A DNA stretch of 36,912 nucleotides from Candidatus Sulfotelmatobacter sp. (GTDB taxonomy: Bacteria; Acidobacteriota; Terriglobia; Terriglobales; Acidobacteriaceae): NCBI GenBank assembly GCA_030041215.1, contig JASHOH010000104.1:1-36912 (forward strand). The letters run 5' to 3'. Every line of letters starts with the position of its first letter. The stretch's first letter is position 1. This document shows, piece after piece, positions 16,615 to 24,326 of this stretch. The notes beneath the pieces are model-generated. The model had not been told where the DNA came from. It saw only the letters and a program-made list of their open reading frames with translations, and did no database searches. Made by a program: the position numbers and the translations under genes.

Positions 16615-17045
16615 TATATATGGAGACTTTCTCGCATTTGCGCCCTTTGCGTCGCGTTTCCCGTTTGAGATGGCGGTATTTCCCAAGTCTCACAACAGTG
16701 CGTTCGTTCGCATCAGCCCAGGGCAAGTCGAATGTCTAGCCAAAATCTGCGTGACACGTTACAGAAGTTGGACCATACCTTGGGAGGACCACCCTACAAC
16801 GTGTCTCTCCAGGACAGGCCGTTCCTGCGGCCGAGAGCGGGGTATGGAATACGATTGAGGACGATTTCCACTGGCATCTGGAGGTCCTGCCCCAGATTGT
16901 GCGAATTAGCGGATTTGAGTGGGCGTCTGGCTTCTTCTACAACCCGGTCCCACCGGAGGTTGCCGCTCGATGTCTCCACGCGTCGCAGACTCTTGACCAA
17001 CACGCCGAAGCCGACCGTCCAACCGCTGTACTGTGTGCGAGCTAG
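16615..17045 (+). pseudogene. Galactose-1-phosphate uridylyltransferase (galT-like) remnant
   Basis: Three frames together read as the C-terminal half of a GalT-like enzyme: DFLAFAPFASRFPFEMAVFPKSHN (16624 onward), then after a shift near 16745 LRDTLQKLDHTLGGPPYN, then after another shift near 16833 DDFHWHLEVLP, GFEWASGFFYNP and PPEVAAR, ending at TAG 17043. The N-terminal half with the catalytic HPH region is absent, so the gene is dead. At 16732 a frame begins ATG but reads through two breaks and is not a real gene. Confidence 0.72.
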
Positions 17046-17327
17046 CCCACCCCGTGAACGGCTACGCCCTCTGGTAGCATGCCGGGCGTCGCCGCACTCC
17101 AGCCCGCGCGGTTTGCGCTGGGGTCGAGTGCCTATGCTTCGGACGACCCCCGGCCTGCCTCCTTTCTAGTGCAATCGGACTTTCATTGCAGTGACGGGGA
17201 GCACTATTCGTGTGAGCTTCTTCTTCCGCTGGAATAACATGCGAATGGGTCGCTTTTGCGTATGCGAAAAGGCGGTCCTCCTCAACGATGCTTGCTCTTC
17301 CGCTCATTGAGGTTTTCACCGGCGATG
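17046..17327. other. Non-coding gap, nothing recognised
   Basis: Follows the galT remnant. Only short frames without motifs. No operator or terminator-like hairpin seen. Confidence 0.4.
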
Positions 17328-17753
17328 CTACTCAGTCCAGACCGGCAAGATCGGAGGCGCCGGGGGCCGCTTCCTAAGTTCCATCGCCCGCGCGCGCTGT
17401 GGGTTTGAGAGGAAAGGCGAGGTATTGACGTCTGAATCCAAGGCGGCCTTCAGCAACTGACCCTCGCCGCGAAGGCCCATAGCTAAGATCTGCGAAAGCA
17501 GTATCAGCAAAACCGCGCAAGCAATCAGCGAAGCAAAGATCACAGCGAAACCAGTATGTTCTGCCGGATTCAAAATGAATTCGACGAGGCCCGCGACGAA
17601 AATCATGCCCCCAACGAAGATGCCGCCAAGCTTGACGGTTTGGCCAAAGCTGACTACCGCATCTGCTACACGATAGCCATCTTGATAGCGCTTGATCGCA
17701 GCTGTGGAGTCCCTGAATTGTGTATCGAAGGTAGTGATGACGGCAGCACTCAT
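17328..17753 (-). CDS. Two-helix membrane protein, unknown function
   Basis: 141 residues from ATG 17753, chosen because AAGGAGG lies five bases upstream; the frame to 17777 only adds eight residues before it. Two membrane helices separated by a short loop (about 45-65 and 73-100), soluble N-terminus FDTQFRDSTAAIKRYQDGYRV and Pro-rich C-terminus (RPPAPPILP). No known family recognised. An imperfect palindrome (GTGC-N6-TCAC, 17928) lies 175 bases upstream but has one mismatch and poor spacing. Confidence 0.65.
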   Translation of the reverse strand: MSAAVITTFDTQFRDSTAAIKRYQDGYRVADAVVSFGQTVKLGGIFVGGMIFVAGLVEFILNPAEHTGFAVIFASLIACAVLLILLSQILAMGLRGEGQLLKAALDSDVNTSPFLSNPQRARAMELRKRPPAPPILPVWTE

Positions 17754-18054
17754 AAGCACCTCCTTTGCCACCTGCACCGCGCCGCTCGCTACGATGGCTC
17801 TCTAGGAGCAGCGAAGCGTTTGAGCAAGGTTCGCAACATAGGCGCGCTATAAAGAGCGAGCCTGACAGGATCGGTCGCTTGTTAAGAACCGCTATAGTCA
17901 TTTTCATGTCCGCCACCTCGTGCTGCAGTGCGTGGTATCACAGAGACTCGCCAGGTCCGGTTTTTGGTCTCTGGGGGGCCTCGCACAGACGTCCTGTTTG
18001 AACCATGATCAAGCGGAGCCTAGAATTGTGGTGTGGTGCGGGAGGGCCAGATGG

Positions 18055-18216
18055 ATGCACCACTACGAGTTCTTCTGTCGCACCTGCAAAAGACCCTTCT
18101 CGAAGACCCGGACTCCCATCGAACGCGACACAAGGAAAGTTGTCTGTCGATGGTGTGGCAGCAAAGAAATGGAGCAGAGATGGTCCTACCTGGTCGCCGC
18201 CAGGCAGAGCGCGTGA
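18055..18216 (+). CDS. Small zinc-ribbon protein (FmdB-like)
   Basis: 53 residues: MHHYEFFCRTCKRPF, then VVCRWCGSKEME. Two CxxC knuckles 24 residues apart form a typical zinc ribbon, as in FmdB-type regulatory or scaffold proteins. GGGAGG lies nine bases before ATG 18055. It ends 86 bases before the deacylase gene and is likely cotranscribed with it. The larger overlapping frames from 17920 and 18033 are not needed to explain it. Confidence 0.65.
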   Translation: MHHYEFFCRTCKRPFSKTRTPIERDTRKVVCRWCGSKEMEQRWSYLVAARQSA

Positions 18217-18302
18217 ACAGATCGAAAGGCTCGACCGAGCCTTTAAGAACAGGAATCGCGCATACAATTCTTGGCCCAGCGACCTGCGGGATGGAGGTGC
18301 CC

Positions 18303-18800
18303 ATGTCGGCAAAGAGACTACGAGAATTCCTCAACAGTAACAACGTCGCATATGTGACGGTGCCTCACGCGGTTGCCTATACCGCGAAGGAAATCGCAGC
18401 ACTGACCCACATCTCAAACAAAGAGATTGCGAAGACAGTAATCGTGAAAGTCGACGGCACAATGGCCATGGCTGTCCTCCCAGCTTCTTACGACGTAGAT
18501 CTATCCGCTTTGCGGGCTGGAACCGGCGCAAGAAGTGTGACTCTCGCAAGGGAATCAGAATTCAAAGACCGGTTTCCGGAGTGCGACATCGGTGCCATGC
18601 CGCCATTCGGGAATCTCTATGACATGGCCGTGTATGTCGAGGAGAGCCTTAGCAAGGACAAGGACATCGCATTCAATGCCGGCAGCCACGACGAACTGCT
18701 GCAAGTCTCGTACGCGGATTTCGCACGGCTGGTCAAGCCGACGGTTTTGAAGTTTTCTGAACTGCCGGACCTGGAGTCCATGGGAGCGTGGCACCTTTGA
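18303..18800 (+). CDS. YbaK/EbsC-type aminoacyl-tRNA deacylase
   Basis: 165 residues of the YbaK/ProX fold, which hydrolyses mischarged aminoacyl-tRNA in trans. Features: FLNSNNVAYVTVPHAVAYTAKEIA at the start, then KEIAKTVIVKVDG with the conserved Lys of the active site, and the GAMPPFG loop near residue 97. ATG 18303 has GGAGGTG six bases upstream. Full length for a free-standing editing protein. Specificity (Cys-tRNA-Pro, Ala-tRNA-Pro or other) cannot be read here. Slipin follows 117 bases later. Confidence 0.85.
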   Translation: MSAKRLREFLNSNNVAYVTVPHAVAYTAKEIAALTHISNKEIAKTVIVKVDGTMAMAVLPASYDVDLSALRAGTGARSVTLARESEFKDRFPECDIGAMPPFGNLYDMAVYVEESLSKDKDIAFNAGSHDELLQVSYADFARLVKPTVLKFSELPDLESMGAWHL

Positions 18801-18917
18801 TGTTTGAAAAGCTTCTGGCTGTGTCGAGGCATTGGCGGCCAGTGCGAGTTTGGTGATCTCCAACGCTGCAGACTGCGCCAGGAGCGTTGTTCCATTGCGC
18901 CTGACTGGAGGTCGCCA

Positions 18918-19679
18918 ATGATTCCAATTCCTCTTCCTTTAATTGCTGCCATCATCGTTGTTCTGTATGTTCTCAGCGCGATCAAGATCCTGCGTGAATA
19001 CGAGCGGGGCGTGATTTTTCGCCTGGGACGGTTACTGCCCAACGCCAAGGGACCGGGGATCATCCTGGTGTTCTACCCGGTCGATCGCATGGTGCGGATT
19101 TCGTTGCGTCAGGAGGCTCTCGAAGTAAAGCCTCAGGACATCATCACCCGTGACAATGTCACTTTGAAGGTGAACGCAGTCATCTTCCTGCGCGTGATCA
19201 ATCCGCGTCAGGCGGTGGTCGAAGTCTCGGACTACATCAACCAGACTTCGCAGTTTGCCCAGACGACACTGCGCTCTGTTCTCGGCGAGGCGGAGCTGGA
19301 CGAACTGCTGGCGCATCGAGACAAGATCAACATGCGACTGCAGAGCATTCTCGATACCCACACAGCCCCGTGGGGCGTGAAAGTGGTGAATGTGGAAGTC
19401 AAGCAAGTGGATCTGCCAGAGTCGATGCTGCGCGCCATGGCCAAGCAGGCAGAGGCGGAGCGCGAAAAGCGTTCCAAGATCATTCATGCAGAAGGCGAAT
19501 ACTCGGCGGCACAGCGTTTGGTGGACGCAGCCCGGCTGCTGGCCGAGGAGCCGGTTAGCATCCAGTTGCGTTATCTGCAGACACTCACGGAAATCGGAGT
19601 GGAAAAGAACACAACGCTCGTTTTTCCCGTGCCGGTTGACATATTTGCGCGCATCACGAAAGTCAGCGAGAAGGTCTGA
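18918..19679 (+). CDS. Slipin, SPFH/band 7 membrane scaffold protein
   Basis: 253 residues. N-terminal membrane hairpin ([21 protein letters not shown]), then the SPFH domain: [43 protein letters not shown], and a coiled [18 protein letters not shown] segment that drives oligomers. The stomatin/slipin type usually pairs with an NfeD protease partner; none is present here. ATG 18918 with GGAGGT upstream. The AmrS-like gene follows 46 bases later, so an operon from zinc ribbon to AmrS is plausible. Confidence 0.88.
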   Translation: MIPIPLPLIAAIIVVLYVLSAIKILREYERGVIFRLGRLLPNAKGPGIILVFYPVDRMVRISLRQEALEVKPQDIITRDNVTLKVNAVIFLRVINPRQAVVEVSDYINQTSQFAQTTLRSVLGEAELDELLAHRDKINMRLQSILDTHTAPWGVKVVNVEVKQVDLPESMLRAMAKQAEAEREKRSKIIHAEGEYSAAQRLVDAARLLAEEPVSIQLRYLQTLTEIGVEKNTTLVFPVPVDIFARITKVSEKV

Positions 19680-19725
19680 GACAAGAGCGTCAGGATCGAA
19701 GTGACAACCCGGAGAGTGTTCCACC

Positions 19726-20769
19726 GTGATCAAGCGAGGGAAGCCCCATCCTGCCTATCTCGAACTTTGGCAATCGAGGGAATTGGCCCGTCGTGTCGAA
19801 CTCGGCTTGAAGAAATTAGCGGACTGCGCCCTTTGCCCACGCAACTGCCACGTAAACCGCTCGGAGGATAAGAAGAGGGTTTGCAGAACCGGTCGATACG
19901 CGGCGGTCAGTAGCCATTTTGCGCATTTCGGCGAAGAGCGCTGCCTGCGCGGCAATCATGGTTCGGGGACGATTTTCTTTAGCTGGTGTAACCTGCGCTG
20001 CGTCTTTTGCCAGAATTACGCAATCAGTTGGGCGGGAGAAGGCCGATCCACCAAACCCGAGGAATTGGCCGAAATGATGTTGGAGCTACAAGAAGAGGGC
20101 TGTCACAACATCAACCTCGTAACGCCGGAGCACGTGGTGCCACAGATCCTAGAGGCCCTCTTGCTGGCGGTTGAGCACGGCCTGCGTTTGCCGCTCGTCT
20201 ACAACACCAGCGCTTACGATTCACTCGATTCGCTGCGACTGATGGACGGTATCGTGGATATCTACATGCCAGACTTTAAATTCTGGGATCCAGAGAACGC
20301 GCGCCGCTACGCGAAAGCTCCCGATTACCCAGAGACGGCGCGCTCCGCAATCAAGGAGATGCACCGGCAGGTAGGTCCGCTCGTGATCGATGCGCATGGA
20401 GTCGCACTCCGAGGCGTACTTCTGCGCCACCTGATCATGCCCGGCGGCGTGGCGGGAACCCAAGAGATCATGAACTGGATCGGCTGCGAACTCGGTACCG
20501 GTGCCTATGTCAATCTAATGGCGCAGTACCAGGCTGCGCTGTACCATTGTTTCAAGAGAGTCAGAAATGGGCAGGGAAGTCCAGAATCTCTAAAAGGCCG
20601 GGGACACATTGGGGACCACAATAAGGTGTTTCTTGCTGCTCCTAGAACGCCATCCAGTGCGTCCGCGTCCCTGTGGTTTGTTAGAGTTACGTTTAGCGTT
20701 CCCGCTTTCACGGCGGTAACACGGGTTCAAATCCCGTCGGGGACGCCAAATCTTTTCAGTCGTTTATAA
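19726..20769 (+). CDS. amrS: AmrS-like radical SAM protein with displaced C-terminus
   Basis: Radical SAM enzyme of the AmmeMemoRadiSam/PflA-like group. ADCALCPRNCHVNR is a Cys-rich N-terminal segment, CNLRCVFCQN the CxxxCxxC cluster motif binding [4Fe-4S] and SAM, with GEGRS and NLVTPEHVVPQ following. GTG 19726 has GGAGAG twelve bases upstream. The core continues to NLMAQYQAALYH (about residue 273). The last 70 or so residues are unlike the family: they are translated from non-coding DNA and from half of a tRNA-Glu gene. The real C-terminus has therefore been replaced, and function may be reduced or lost. AmmeMemoRadiSam partners are not in the window. Confidence 0.8.
   Translation: MIKRGKPHPAYLELWQSRELARRVELGLKKLADCALCPRNCHVNRSEDKKRVCRTGRYAAVSSHFAHFGEERCLRGNHGSGTIFFSWCNLRCVFCQNYAISWAGEGRSTKPEELAEMMLELQEEGCHNINLVTPEHVVPQILEALLLAVEHGLRLPLVYNTSAYDSLDSLRLMDGIVDIYMPDFKFWDPENARRYAKAPDYPETARSAIKEMHRQVGPLVIDAHGVALRGVLLRHLIMPGGVAGTQEIMNWIGCELGTGAYVNLMAQYQAALYHCFKRVRNGQGSPESLKGRGHIGDHNKVFLAAPRTPSSASASLWFVRVTFSVPAFTAVTRVQIPSGTPNLFSRL
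20701..20748 (+). tRNA. tRNA-Glu(UUC) 3' half only
   Basis: From the anticodon loop CTTTCAC on, the sequence matches tRNA-Glu: GGCGG anticodon-stem strand, TAAC, T-arm CGGGTTCAAATCCCG, acceptor CGGGGAC, discriminator G and CCA. The 5' side does not fold: TCCCG cannot pair with GGCGG. A loose acceptor candidate GTCCGCG at 20661 would give 88 bases with no D-arm. The intact part is exactly what integrases leave at attachment sites. Confidence 0.6.
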
Positions 20770-21023
20770 GACCCGACCGCTCTGAGTGCACAAATCTGGT
20801 AATGCTTGGGTAACAAAAAGGTGACAAAGCACACTTCACGCCTCATCGCGCAAGCTGTTGAGCCGCGAACTCGGATGGCGGAAATGCAGGAAGATACGCT
20901 CTTGCAAGGCCGGCATAGAAGCGGTCAAGCCTTCCGCCATGGCTCAATGAAGAAACGTACAGCAAGGACACCACTAAAACGATAGACGCAGTAGCGGAGT
21001 TGGCCGATTTTGTCAAAAACGGG
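20770..21023. other. Flank of the tRNA scar, nothing recognised
   Basis: About 250 bases between the AmrS-like frame and the membrane protein. No integrase gene, terminator or repeat seen. Confidence 0.4.
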
Positions 21024-21677
21024 TCAAGACAGCAACGCGACGGCTCCCGCGATCAGCAGGGCCACCGCCCACAAGAGATCGAAATTGATCCAGGTATGGC
21101 GCAAGAGTTTCAGCCCAATTTGTTCGTAGGTTTCAAAGAACAGAATTGCGAGGATTCCCGCCACCACCAACATGCTTGCCGTATGAATGAAAGTGGCGAG
21201 CGTGAGCGTCGAAAGACTCAATGGATGCGGCGGCATCGGCAGCTCTCCTGCCATCGTGTGCGTCTTCGCTGACATGGGCTGAGCTAAAAGCACCGGGACG
21301 AGCATCAGTCCTGCACCGTGAGCTGAAGCCATCAGGAATGACCAAAGCGCGAGTTCCCTGGCGCCAACTCTCATTCCGGCGCCGCGAGGGTGACTGGCGC
21401 GAAACAAGCGATAAGCGCCCAGAGCGAATAAAATTGCGGCCACGCCCCACTTCAGAATTCTTATGGGAAGAAAATCCTGGAGCGCGCGGAAGGCGAACAT
21501 GGCGAGTGCGATGGCCGCGGCATGTCCAGCGGCGATGGGAAGCAGCGAGTAGAGAACGGCGCTCCGGCGTTTTTCCTGCAATCCGAGGGCGAGCGCAAAC
21601 AGCCAGCCCATGCCGGGATTCAAGCCATGATAGGCGCCGAGCAGGGCGAGAACTGTCCACGGCCAGCGCTGGGTCAT
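21024..21677 (-). CDS. Polytopic membrane protein coupled to methanethiol oxidase
   Basis: 217 residues, about six membrane helices. AYHGLNPGMGW near the start, IAAGHAAAIAL near 50 and SAHGAGLMLVPV near 117 place His residues in helices in a way that recalls NicO/UreH-type transition-metal transporters, though I cannot confirm the family. Its ATG (21677) overlaps the stop of the upstream methanethiol oxidase gene in ATGA, so translation is coupled. A metal supply role for the oxidase, a copper-type enzyme in studied bacteria, is plausible but inferred. Confidence 0.7.
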   Translation of the reverse strand: MTQRWPWTVLALLGAYHGLNPGMGWLFALALGLQEKRRSAVLYSLLPIAAGHAAAIALAMFAFRALQDFLPIRILKWGVAAILFALGAYRLFRASHPRGAGMRVGARELALWSFLMASAHGAGLMLVPVLLAQPMSAKTHTMAGELPMPPHPLSLSTLTLATFIHTASMLVVAGILAILFFETYEQIGLKLLRHTWINFDLLWAVALLIAGAVALLS

Positions 21678-23086
21678 GGATAGCAGTAGAAATCGGACGA
21701 GGCATCGCCGCCCTGCAGGCGAACCTGATGCGGGCGCAACTCTCCAGTCTCGACGAAGAACTTACGGTCGAACTCGATACCGCCGCTGGGATTCACATCC
21801 AACTTGGCGATCCAGCCGTTGATGCCCTCGGGATAAAATTGCTTGTCCCACGCCGCATACAAGGAATTGCTGAAATACACGCGGCGTCCATCGCGGCTTA
21901 ACTCGACCATCTGCGGTCCGCCGTTCAGTTCCCTGGTCGGCTTGACAGGATGCGGGGCGTGCCGGACGATGCCGCCGATGTACACCGATCCGACAAGCTC
22001 AGGATTGAACGGATCGGAGACGTCGTACTGGCGCATTTCTCCCGTGCCCCAGCAGGAAGCGTAAAGAAAACGGTCGTCGACGGAGAGGTTGATGTCGGTG
22101 AGGAGAGGCGGCACAGCTTTGAATCCTTGAAGAAGTGGAGGCAGTTTCTGTGGATCGGCTGGTTCGGCGGGAATCTCGATCACTTTCTTGATCTCCCATT
22201 TTCCATTCGAGCTCCCGCCGTTCGCCTTGGGCTTGTGCCACAACCAGATCGAACTGGAAAGGTCTTTCAGAGAAACGACGACACCGACGAATCCGTATGC
22301 TTTTGTCGGATCGTGCGCAGGACGGAGTTCGAGGACCATCTGTTGCTCTGCACCCAGATCGAGCGACTGAAGATGTTTGCGCTTGCGCAGGTCCCAGATG
22401 TGAAGGTTGTGGCCGTACTTGCCGCCGAGCAGCAGTTCGGGATTGACGCCGTTCTCCACCATATTGGGCGTGCCCCATTCGCTGGAAACTGCCGTGTCAT
22501 ATCCCAAATGCCAGGCGAAATCGTAACCAAAATATTGCGGACCGCGCTCCACTTCCCATCTGCCGAGCGGCTCGAAAGTGTAGTGATCGAGGGCGAAGAT
22601 TCCGCCGGGGCCATCGCCGTTTGGTGAGCCTAGAGCGCTGAGGTAAATTCCGTCCGGGCCGCAATGCACAGTGTGCGGGCGCGTGTACCCTGTGCGCTCC
22701 GCTACTGTGCTGGGCTCGATGACCTTTATGATCTTCGGCTTCTTCGGGTTTGGCTTGGTATCGAGAACGTGAATGCGCGAGGAGCGCAGCCCGGGAACGA
22801 TCAAGTATCGCCGCTCGATATGCGGATGCGGCGCGTAGGGACACAGTGCGGAGCTGCACGCATTCCAGCCGAAGTGATGCAGTTCGTCTCCCGCATGTGG
22901 CATATCGACTTGGCCCACGATTTCGCCATACTTTTTCGATTTGCGGTCGACGTCGACAACAAGCAATGCGTCCGGCAGTGAGCCGCCGTTGGGGTTCAGC
23001 GCCGCGACGTAGGCCAGGTTCTCAGCGGGAGCTTGGCTTGCGAGCTTAGGAGACGGATAAAAAGTGGGATCGGCTTTCAGCAACAT
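21674..23086 (-). CDS. mtoX: Methanethiol oxidase / SBP56 selenium-binding protein family
   Basis: 470-residue beta-propeller of the SBP56 family; bacterial MtoX converts methanethiol to formaldehyde, sulfide and hydrogen peroxide. Diagnostic segments: PHAGDELHHFGWNACSSAL, RRYLIVPGLRSSRIHV, TRPHTVHCGPDGIYLSALG, SSEWGTPNM and the final LRPHQVRLQGGDASSDFYCYP. The conserved CSSAL and ELHHFGWN motifs are intact. No signal peptide is visible from ATG 23086 (GGAG upstream), so it may be cytoplasmic, unlike the periplasmic Hyphomicrobium enzyme. It overlaps the next membrane gene by 4 bases. Confidence 0.85.
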   Translation of the reverse strand: MLLKADPTFYPSPKLASQAPAENLAYVAALNPNGGSLPDALLVVDVDRKSKKYGEIVGQVDMPHAGDELHHFGWNACSSALCPYAPHPHIERRYLIVPGLRSSRIHVLDTKPNPKKPKIIKVIEPSTVAERTGYTRPHTVHCGPDGIYLSALGSPNGDGPGGIFALDHYTFEPLGRWEVERGPQYFGYDFAWHLGYDTAVSSEWGTPNMVENGVNPELLLGGKYGHNLHIWDLRKRKHLQSLDLGAEQQMVLELRPAHDPTKAYGFVGVVVSLKDLSSSIWLWHKPKANGGSSNGKWEIKKVIEIPAEPADPQKLPPLLQGFKAVPPLLTDINLSVDDRFLYASCWGTGEMRQYDVSDPFNPELVGSVYIGGIVRHAPHPVKPTRELNGGPQMVELSRDGRRVYFSNSLYAAWDKQFYPEGINGWIAKLDVNPSGGIEFDRKFFVETGELRPHQVRLQGGDASSDFYCYP

Positions 23087-23404
23087 GGCATCGAACTCCG
23101 AATCGAGAAATCCATTAACACTTCAACCAAGAAAATGTCTCAGCGCCCCAGGTGGCAAAGTTCCCTTTTGAAAGAGAAGGCTTTATCGCAGCGCTGAAAG
23201 CGCTGCGCCACAGAACCCCGGTTTTTTTCACAGCGCGTGGCAGATTGAAACTATACTGTAAAGTCTATTCATATGCTAGACATACATCGCGTGCCGATGG
23301 TTAATAGTTTGTGAAAAGTTAGTGAGGAGAGATTCGGGTTCCCCAAGAATTGAAAATGAGCTCAGATCTGATAGTCCAGGTCTTCCATAATCCTCCGCAG
23401 GGAG
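23087..23404. other. Non-coding gap upstream of cysE remnant
   Basis: Contains the upstream region of the methanethiol oxidase gene and no recognisable coding sequence. No GTGA-N6-TCAC site. A 5' part of cysE is not found here. Confidence 0.45.
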
Positions 23405-23541
23405 GCGGGCATCGGCGCGGGCTCCGTCGTCCTGCGTAGCGTTCCTGAGGATTCCACCGTCGTGGGCGTTCCCGGCCACATCGTTTTTCGTCAGGGCAAG
23501 CGGGTCGTCATCACCGATCCCAAGCAAATCAACGATCCGCC
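23405..23541 (+). pseudogene. cysE: Serine O-acetyltransferase (cysE) 3' remnant
   Basis: One frame reads AGIGAGSVVLRSVPEDSTVVGVPGHIVF and RVVITDPKQINDP, the end of the left-handed helix and tail of CysE, the first enzyme of cysteine synthesis. Everything upstream (catalytic helix repeats and N-terminal domain) is missing, and 23087-23404 holds no matching sequence. It is followed at once by a terminator, which suggests the original 3' end of the gene was preserved. Confidence 0.68.
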
Positions 23542-23580
23542 CCGAGGGCGCGAATCGCTTGCCGTCGGTTTTTTTTCTTT
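23542..23580 (+). terminator. Rho-independent terminator after the cysE remnant
   Basis: CCGAGGGC (23542-23549) pairs with GCCGTCGG (23561-23568) with one mismatch, followed by eight T and then CTTTTC. On the minus strand the same stem is preceded by an A-run and lies just past the stop of the Fe-S gene, so it may act in both directions. Confidence 0.65.
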
Positions 23581-23581
23581 T

Positions 23582-24307
23582 CTAGCCGATCCAGAGGCCT
23601 TCGAGCCGAACCTGGATTCCGGCTGAAGTGTGGTTCATGAAGTTGACCAGTCCGGAGTGACGCCACTGCAACATGCACATGCGAGGCTGAAAGTAGTAGC
23701 GACAGCCGATCTTGATCTCGGATTTCGTTTCTGTGATCAGCCCCTCATAGCCCTCGGCGATGTAGTAGCCAAGATCCTTGAAACCCTGGGCCCGAGGCGC
23801 CAACGGTCCCGTCACGCACCAAACGATCACGCCGGTACGCTCGTCCACCTCCATTGCGATGCCGCAGTGCGTGATCGGACAACCACAGGACATGCCGAGA
23901 GGACGGCCAATTAAAACGTCCCCTTTCCTGACTGGTAATTCGCGGGTGATCATCGGATTGTGCGGAAGGATGATCTCGCGCGGCCCCGGATCCTCGGGAA
24001 AGTGTTCGAGGTAGAAATCAAAATCGCGACCCAGGGTGTCCACAAATGGGGCAAGACGCATCGGGCGAGGGCGAGCAGGGGCGGGCGCGGAAACGGGCGC
24101 AGGAGCCGCAGCCATGGTCGGCGTGCGAGGGCCGGCAGCGGCATCTATGCGTTCTTCCGCCAGGTGGATGCAGCGCTTGATAAGCTCGGGGCGCAGAACG
24201 AGTTGCTGCTCCAATTCTTCGCAGTGCTTGAATCCGCACAGACCGCAGTCCAATCCGGGCAATTCAACGTGATTCATCACGACATCGGTGTTTTCGGCCA
24301 TCTCCAT
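23582..24307 (-). CDS. [4Fe-4S] domain protein, last gene of cofactor-type operon
   Basis: 241 residues from ATG 24307 (AAGGAGA just upstream); the frame to 24652 is an antisense extension. N-terminal Fe-S motif CGLCGFKHC with a fourth Cys in RC about 24 residues on, the pattern of the small 4Fe-4S domain found in Rnf and corrinoid proteins. A Pro/Ala linker (APAPVSAPAPARPRP) leads to a C-terminal domain with SCGCPITHCG, VIVWCV and RMCMLQW, so further Cys ligands are available. The function of this combination is not known to me. Fourth in an operon with ATPase, GTPase and desulfurase genes. Confidence 0.75.
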   Translation of the reverse strand: MEMAENTDVVMNHVELPGLDCGLCGFKHCEELEQQLVLRPELIKRCIHLAEERIDAAAGPRTPTMAAAPAPVSAPAPARPRPMRLAPFVDTLGRDFDFYLEHFPEDPGPREIILPHNPMITRELPVRKGDVLIGRPLGMSCGCPITHCGIAMEVDERTGVIVWCVTGPLAPRAQGFKDLGYYIAEGYEGLITETKSEIKIGCRYYFQPRMCMLQWRHSGLVNFMNHTSAGIQVRLEGLWIG

Positions 24308-24326
24308 TCTCCTTAAATGCGTCTCC

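Noticed and set aside
16732..17169. 145-aa plus-strand frame
   Set aside because: It begins within the galT remnant and then reads the wrong frame after the break.
17928..17941. GTGC-N6-TCAC near-palindrome
   Set aside because: One mismatch, 175 bases before the next minus gene and no -10 at a sensible distance. Not counted among the nine.
20661..20748. Complete tRNA-Glu
   Set aside because: Only the 3' half folds; the anticodon stem does not pair and the length would be 88 bases with no D-arm.
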